From Hyphomicrobiales bacterium (lineage in GTDB: Bacteria; Pseudomonadota; Alphaproteobacteria; Rhizobiales; Rhizobiaceae), in the NCBI GenBank assembly GCA_900472575.1, contig UCIV01000027.1:62001-126000 (forward strand): a DNA stretch of 64,000 bases, given 5' to 3'. Shown here one piece after another: positions 60,308 to 64,000 of this stretch (within the stretch, counting starts at the first letter, position 1; every line of letters begins with the position of its first letter). Made by a program: the position numbers and the translations under genes. The notes beneath the pieces were generated by a model, which did not search any database, had not been told where the DNA came from, and worked only from the letters and a program-made list of their open reading frames with translations.

Positions 60308-61234
60308 ATGACAAGGAAATCAGAAAACACGCGCACCGATATGTACGCGCGCATCACGGACAGGATCGTCGCCGACCTGGAAAAGGGCGTACGACCATGG
60401 GTGCAGCCGTGGAGTGCGGCCAATCTATCCGGCCGTGTAAGCCGGCCGCTTCGCCACAACGGACAACCCTATACAGGCCTCAATGTTCTCCTTCTCTGGT
60501 CGGAGAGCGTCGCCAGCGGTTTCAGGTCGTCGACATGGATGACGCTGCGCCAGGCAAACGAACTTGGCGCTTATGTGCGCAAGGGCGAGGGCGGCGCGAC
60601 CGTTGTCTATGCAAGCCGCTTCACCAAAACCGAGACAGACGCAGGCGGTGGCGAGGTCGAACGCGATATACCGTTTCTCAAAGCCTACACTGTCTTCAAT
60701 TGCGATCAGATCGACGGTCTCGCGGATCACTATTATCATTGCCCGGAACCGGTCGCGAAACCACTCGAGCGCATCGAACATGCCGATCGCTTCTTCGACA
60801 ATACCGGTGCTGTCGTCCGATACGGCGGCGACAAGGCCTATTATTCTCCCTCGACCGACCATATCCAGCTGCCGCGGCCCGAACAGTTTCGCGACATGGC
60901 CTCTTTCGTTGCCACGAGAGCGCACGAAACCTTGCATTGGGCAGGCGGTCCCGCGCGGCTGAACAGGGATCTCAGCCGATACCACAAGGACCGCCGCGAA
61001 AGAGCATTCGAAGAAATGCTCGTGGAATTGGGCTCAGCGATGCTGTGCGCGGATCTCGGCATCGTGCCGGAGCTGGAGCCGCGCCCGGATCATGCCGCGT
61101 ACATCCAGAGTTGGGCCGAAATCCTCGGCTCCAACGAGCGCGCGATCTTCAATGCGGCGGCGCATGCGCAGCGCGCAGTCGCCTATCTGCATGACCTTCA
61201 GCCGGAAGCGACCGCCGGGCAGGAGGCTGCCTAA
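60308..61234 (+). CDS. ArdC-like antirestriction protein
   Basis: 308 residues, AAGGAGG 8 bases upstream of the ATG. N-terminal ssDNA-binding domain of the ArdC type (TDRIVADLEKGVRPWVQPWS, RPLRHNGQPYTGLNVLLLWS, TWMTLRQANELGAYVRKGEG) and a C-terminal zincin-like metallopeptidase with HETLH at 206-210 followed by LVELGSAMLCADLGI (third zinc ligand region). Protects incoming single-stranded plasmid DNA from restriction during conjugation. The symbol ardC is not assigned because subgroups differ. Leader repeat copy A precedes it. Confidence 0.88.
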   Translation: MTRKSENTRTDMYARITDRIVADLEKGVRPWVQPWSAANLSGRVSRPLRHNGQPYTGLNVLLLWSESVASGFRSSTWMTLRQANELGAYVRKGEGGATVVYASRFTKTETDAGGGEVERDIPFLKAYTVFNCDQIDGLADHYYHCPEPVAKPLERIEHADRFFDNTGAVVRYGGDKAYYSPSTDHIQLPRPEQFRDMASFVATRAHETLHWAGGPARLNRDLSRYHKDRRERAFEEMLVELGSAMLCADLGIVPELEPRPDHAAYIQSWAEILGSNERAIFNAAAHAQRAVAYLHDLQPEATAGQEAA

Positions 61235-61943
61235 TGCTTCATGATCTGAGCGTTGCAGGAAAGGGTGTGTGGAGTCTGAAGGTGGCATACAGTGCGGCTT
61301 GGCAACGGATACCGGTCACTTTTGGGCGGAAGGCATGGCGCCTTCTGTGGACCTCTGCCGTGAACACGCCGGCCGAGCCGGTCCTCGAAGTCCGAAACTA
61401 TCTTCCGTGCCGGCCAACCGGTGCGGTGTGGGCGCTGAGGGCTAGGCGGGATCGCATGCAAACCGAAGTCCTTGCCTGCAGAATGAGGCTCCATCCAGTC
61501 GACCATGAGCTCGATTGTCGAACGGTCGGTAGTGCAGACCCATCTGTCGGCGAGGGGTTCGGACGGAACGGCAGGACCGCAGCCGTGACGTCGCGTGAGC
61601 GTGGTGCCGATAGCGATGGTGCCCGCAGCGCGCTGGAACCACGGATTGGTCTCTCGGCATGTCGTGCGCGATCCGGTTCGGGCTGGCCACACCCACGCAG
61701 ACCTCGATGGATCTGGTGTGACCGAAGGACGCCTTCGTCTCGACCGCCTTGGCCGCAACGGCCATACGCAACTTTCTTCCCCTGCGAACAGGTTCGCATT
61801 CCTCGCGGGCCAAGAAAGCCGCTCCAGGCCATCCTCCACTTCGTTACGGCCCCGCTGGGGTGCGGCGTCGATCGCCCCCGGTCTTAACACCGTCATCGAG
61901 GACGCGATGGGCGCGGCCCGAGCAAACCGGAAAGGTTACGACA
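61235..61943. other. long leader/intergenic, no gene recognised
   Basis: 709 bases. Open frames of over 200 codons exist on both strands, one starting at TAATG just after the ArdC-like stop, but both are rich in Arg/Trp/Pro with no recognisable domain and overlap each other fully, so neither is called. The last part (61828-61918) is leader repeat copy B. Terminator of the ArdC-like gene not identified. Confidence 0.45.
61828..61918 (+). repeat. leader repeat, copy B (before the DUF736 gene)
   Basis: About 91 bases matching copy A, with the identical GCGATGGGCGCGGCC ending 25 bases before the ATG at 61944. Same orientation and same distance to a start codon as copy A, which argues for a transferred or duplicated regulatory leader. 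Confidence 0.55.
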
Positions 61944-62261
61944 ATGGCAGTCATCGGCGAATTCACCACCAACGGCAACAACTCCATCATCGGCAACGTG
62001 CGCACTCTCACAGTCAGCATGAAGGCCCGCCTGAACCCGATCGAACGCGTCTCGCGCGACGCTCCGGATTTCCGCATCACCGCCGGCAATGGCGTCGAGG
62101 TCGGCGCCGGCTGGAAGGCGGTCTCCAGCGACGGCGAGGAATACATCTCGGTCAAGCTGGACGACCCGAGCTTCAACGCCCCGATCACCGCAGCTCTTTG
62201 GCCGAGCGAGAAGGACGGCGAATACGCCCTCATCTGGAACCGCCCGAAGCGGGAGGCCTGA
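61944..62261 (+). CDS. DUF736 protein
   Basis: 105 residues with AAAGG 9 bases upstream of the ATG. GEFTTNGNNSIIGNVRTLTV, RVSRDAPDFRITAGNGVEVG, AGWKAVSSDGEEYISVKLDD, PITAALWPSEKDGEYALIWN: a full-length DUF736 protein, a family abundant on Rhizobiales plasmids and often close to ArdC and transfer genes. Small all-beta. Function unknown. Monocistronic, with a strong terminator right behind. Confidence 0.88.
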   Translation: MAVIGEFTTNGNNSIIGNVRTLTVSMKARLNPIERVSRDAPDFRITAGNGVEVGAGWKAVSSDGEEYISVKLDDPSFNAPITAALWPSEKDGEYALIWNRPKREA

Positions 62262-62270
62262 TCACCCCGA

Positions 62271-62302
62271 AGAGCCTCGCTCGACAAGGCGAGGCTCTTT
62301 TT
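62271..62302 (+). terminator. factor-independent terminator after DUF736
   Basis: AGAGCCTCGC (62271-62280) and GCGAGGCTCT (62289-62298) form a perfect 10-base stem with an 8-base loop, then TTTT. Confidence 0.88.
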
Positions 62303-62584
62303 CCGTTCCCATTGACGAAGCCGGGCGCAGGCATCGAGCCTGCTTCCTGCTTTTCCGGTGCCATACGGTAAGGATGTGAGCTGCTCAGTTCGTCCAAGCG
62401 TGCCATGGCGAACCGAAGGCGTCCAGCACGAGCGGCGCCTCCAATTTGCTCCTGCCACCTCTGGCGGCTTCCGCAAATCGGTTCCTCCACTCGCCGCCTC
62501 TGGCGGTCGCGTCCCGCGCTGCTGGACCCCTCCGTTTCGCCATGACGCGCGTCGTCGTCTTTCGCAAACGTCAAGGAGACGACG

Positions 62585-62755
62585 ATGACGATTTCTCTCG
62601 AAATTCAGTGCGAAGAGCTTCGGGCCGAACTCAGGAATGCCTGCGATCCGGCCGAGCGCCGCCAGATTGCGGTGGAGCTCAAGATGGTGCAGGCGGAGCT
62701 TGCAACGATCGAGGCCAAGCAGGACGGGCGCATCAGCGCGGAGCCTCCTTTCTAG
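62585..62755 (+). CDS. small coiled-coil-like hypothetical protein
   Basis: 56 residues, too short for many gene callers: MTISLEIQCEELRAELRNA, DPAERRQIAVELKMVQAELA, TIEAKQDGRISAEPPF. Two amphipathic helices with regular Leu/Ile spacing suggest a helical hairpin or coiled coil. AAGGAG lies 6 bases upstream of the ATG. The terminator stem at 62741-62762 overlaps the stop codon. A 282-base GC-rich leader (62303-62584) precedes it. Function unknown. Confidence 0.6.
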   Translation: MTISLEIQCEELRAELRNACDPAERRQIAVELKMVQAELATIEAKQDGRISAEPPF

Positions 62756-62762
62756 GAGGCTC
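62741..62762 (+). terminator. terminator overlapping the 56-residue gene's stop codon
   Basis: GAGCCTCC (62741-62748) pairs with GGAGGCTC (62755-62762) across TTTCTA; the TAG stop is at 62753-62755. A T-poor tail (TGTTTCTG) follows. Confidence 0.7.
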
Positions 62763-62794
62763 TGTTTCTGCGTCCACTGTACGGCTCTCTTGGC

Positions 62795-63073
62795 TCAGCC
62801 GTTCAGTGCGTCCTTGACTGCCTTACCAGGCGTGAACGTCAGCTTTTTCGAAGCGGCGATCCTGATCGTTGCGCCTGTTGCCGGGTTACGGCCTTCACGT
62901 TCCGGCGTGTCCTTCAGTTTGAATTTTCCGAACGAGGGGATCGAGGTTTCCGCGCCGGCAAGCGCTGCGTCGGTGATCTGCTTGAAGACGCTCTCGACGA
63001 TCGTCTTGGCCTGCGCCCTGGTCAGGTTCTGTTCGGCTGCGATCTTGTCGGCGATTTCGTTGGTCGTGGTCAT
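62795..63073 (-). CDS. hup: HU-family DNA-binding protein
   Basis: 92 residues from ATG 63073, canonical HU length. TNEIADKIAAEQNLTRAQAK, IVESVFKQITDAALAGAETS, then IPSFGKFKLKDTPEREGRNP, the beta-arm segment ATGATIRIAASKKLTFTPGK, and AVKDALNG. Bends DNA as a dimer. Plasmid-encoded HU paralogues are common on large rhizobial replicons and may replace or compete with chromosomal HU. Convergent with the small coiled-coil gene. Confidence 0.9.
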   Translation of the reverse strand: MTTTNEIADKIAAEQNLTRAQAKTIVESVFKQITDAALAGAETSIPSFGKFKLKDTPEREGRNPATGATIRIAASKKLTFTPGKAVKDALNG

Positions 63074-63211
63074 ATCGGAAAGGCCTCTTTCGGTTTTCGG
63101 TCCTTCAGCTTTGACAATGAAGATGCGGCGAAGAAAGGGGCCGAAAGGCAGGAAGTCCCGCGTTGACGCGAAAACCACAGGAAATTAAGGAGTTCGGCCG
63201 ATTGAGACAGG

Positions 63212-63469
63212 CTATTCGCCGCTGCTAGCGTCCCGATAGCCACGTCGTCTCTTCGATCGCTCCAGCCGGAAGAGTGCTGTGTCCGCATCGTCGGCATGAT
63301 CGAAGGTCTCCATCATCGTCTGGCCGCCCGATCCGATCCGGCCCCAGTTGCGGATGACCGAAGCTCCGCCAAATAGCGTCGGCTGGATCGCGATCCTGTA
63401 ATAGCGCCGCATGTTCTGCGCCGCATCGACGCGTTGAAGATGAACCTCGCATGTCTCCTTGTTTTCCAT
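63212..63469 (-). CDS. WGR-domain protein
   Basis: 85 residues: LQRVDAAQNMRRYYRIAIQP, TLFGGASVIRNWGRIGSGG, QTMMETFDHADDADTALFRL. The NWGRIG motif and flanking beta strands are a stand-alone WGR domain, also found in PARPs and bacterial plasmid proteins. It likely binds nucleic acid or protein ends. Gly-Gly-Gln follows the WGR as in the family. Own transcription unit between HU and traG; a 232-base gap upstream (63470-63701) has no gene. Confidence 0.85.
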   Translation of the reverse strand: MENKETCEVHLQRVDAAQNMRRYYRIAIQPTLFGGASVIRNWGRIGSGGQTMMETFDHADDADTALFRLERSKRRRGYRDASSGE

Positions 63470-63701
63470 GCCTTCATTTTCGCTGTCCCGTTAAGCCGCG
63501 TCCAACGAGTTATATGAATCGATCCGGTGTCACCGATTCATCGCCGTGATGGTTTCAGACGGGGACTGGGCGAGGCGGCTTCGCCGCACGGCTCTATGCG
63601 CAGGCGCGCACCGAACCCGCAAGCGGTTTCGTCCATCCGGTTGCGATCCTCTCGCGGCGCGGCTGGCAGCCGCCACGAATAAGCCCGTTCGAGCGTAGCT
63701 C

Positions 63702-64000
63702 TCATTTACCTTGCTCTGTGTCGCGATGAAACCAGTTCTCTCCGACACAGGCCTTCATGTCCTCGCGGCGGAACCAGACGGCGCGCCCGCATCGAAGAGG
63801 TGCGTTGCCCGAGGTGAAGACGATCTGTTCGTCGGCGCGCATGCGCAGAACCTCATGCGGAAGGATCAACGGCCGGCGGTTAAGCTGCTTTGATCGAGAT
63901 CGTGACGATCCCTTCATTCCGGACGAGCGATTGGTCTGGTCGACCTCGACCGTGGTGTCGCCGCAGCGCTTCGAGATATAGTCAGCCGTATCGGGATCGT
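63702..64000 (-). CDS. traG: TraG/VirD4-type coupling protein, C-terminal part
   Basis: Only the last ~99 codons are in the window; the gene enters from the right edge. Translation reads DYISKRCGDTTVEVDQTNRS, then SKQLNRRPLILPHEVLRMR, ADEQIVFTSGNAPLRCGRAV, WFRREDMKACVGENWFH and a short end. This is the C-terminal part of the TraG/VirD4 family ATPase that feeds relaxosome DNA into the type IV secretion channel. The NTPase motifs lie outside. Its presence places the window next to a conjugative transfer (tra) operon. Start and full length cannot be judged. Confidence 0.88.
   Translation of the reverse strand, partial: DPDTADYISKRCGDTTVEVDQTNRSSGMKGSSRSRSKQLNRRPLILPHEVLRMRADEQIVFTSGNAPLRCGRAVWFRREDMKACVGENWFHRDTEQGK

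Noticed and set aside
61234..61887. 217-codon plus-strand frame starting at TAATG after the ArdC-like gene
   Set aside because: Coupled start is tempting, but composition is Arg/Trp/Pro-rich, an equally long minus-strand frame covers it, and part of it is the leader repeat.
1..64000. Search for CRISPR arrays, insertion sequences, transposases, integrases, rRNA and tRNA genes
   Set aside because: No regularly spaced repeats, terminal inverted repeats with a transposase, or RNA gene signatures were seen by eye.

Overview
The window looks like accessory DNA from a Rhizobiaceae bacterium (Agrobacterium/Rhizobium group), most likely a large plasmid of the pAt / symbiotic-megaplasmid kind. The reasons are a block of genes typical of such replicons (DUF736, DUF1419, DUF3085, ArdC-like antirestriction protein, N12-class methylase-helicase, ParB-like protein, TraG), an imuA-imuB-dnaE2 mutagenesis cassette, tandem Ku genes, an Atu4866-domain protein, and alphaproteobacterial LexA boxes (GAAC-N7-GAAC) and EcfG/RpoE2-type promoters. 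No rRNA, tRNA, CRISPR array, insertion sequence or transposase was recognised. Both edges cut genes: a broken mcrC on the left and traG on the right.

Layout. 0-5.6 kb: a defence-like edge, with the scar of a type IV McrBC restriction locus (mcrB N-domain joined to the middle of mcrC), a divergent 1,081-residue NTPase-phosphoribosyltransferase fusion, and a 1.1-kb decayed stretch. 5.6-13 kb: RND efflux adaptor and pump plus an OmpR/EnvZ-type two-component system. 13-31.6 kb: a dense 'regulator plus enzyme' region: MarR with an epimerase, three divergent LysR modules, a TetR with two operators, an AraC/MFS pair, many short-chain dehydrogenases, several predicted Tat-exported enzymes, a DedA/PmtA-like operon and an Rrf2 remnant. 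31.9-36.4 kb: tandem Ku operon, stress-type small genes and an esterase. 36.5-46.1 kb: an SOS island with imuA-imuB-dnaE2, a degenerate and an intact SRAP gene, and dinB-exonuclease-hypothetical, both transcription units under LexA boxes. 46.6-64 kb: plasmid backbone with Toprim protein, DUF genes, a 1,704-residue methylase-helicase, MqsRA toxin-antitoxin, ParB-like protein, ArdC, DUF736, HU, WGR and the end of traG.

How it fits together. The right half reads as a transfer/maintenance block (TraG, ArdC, methylase-helicase, ParB, MqsRA) next to a DNA-damage island (Ku, ImuABC, Pol IV, exonuclease, SRAP). The left half is a catabolic/detoxification and efflux region in which almost every enzyme cluster has its own adjacent, usually divergent, regulator. 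The most unusual items are the NTPase-PRTase fusion beside the dead mcrBC locus, a SRAP paralogue that has lost all its catalytic residues, a DnaQ-like exonuclease that needs a non-canonical start (or readthrough of dinB), a repeated long leader element in front of the ardC-like and DUF736 genes, and an Ser in place of the aromatic residue of the NPP(F/Y) motif of the methylase-helicase. All assignments are by reading; no database search was possible.
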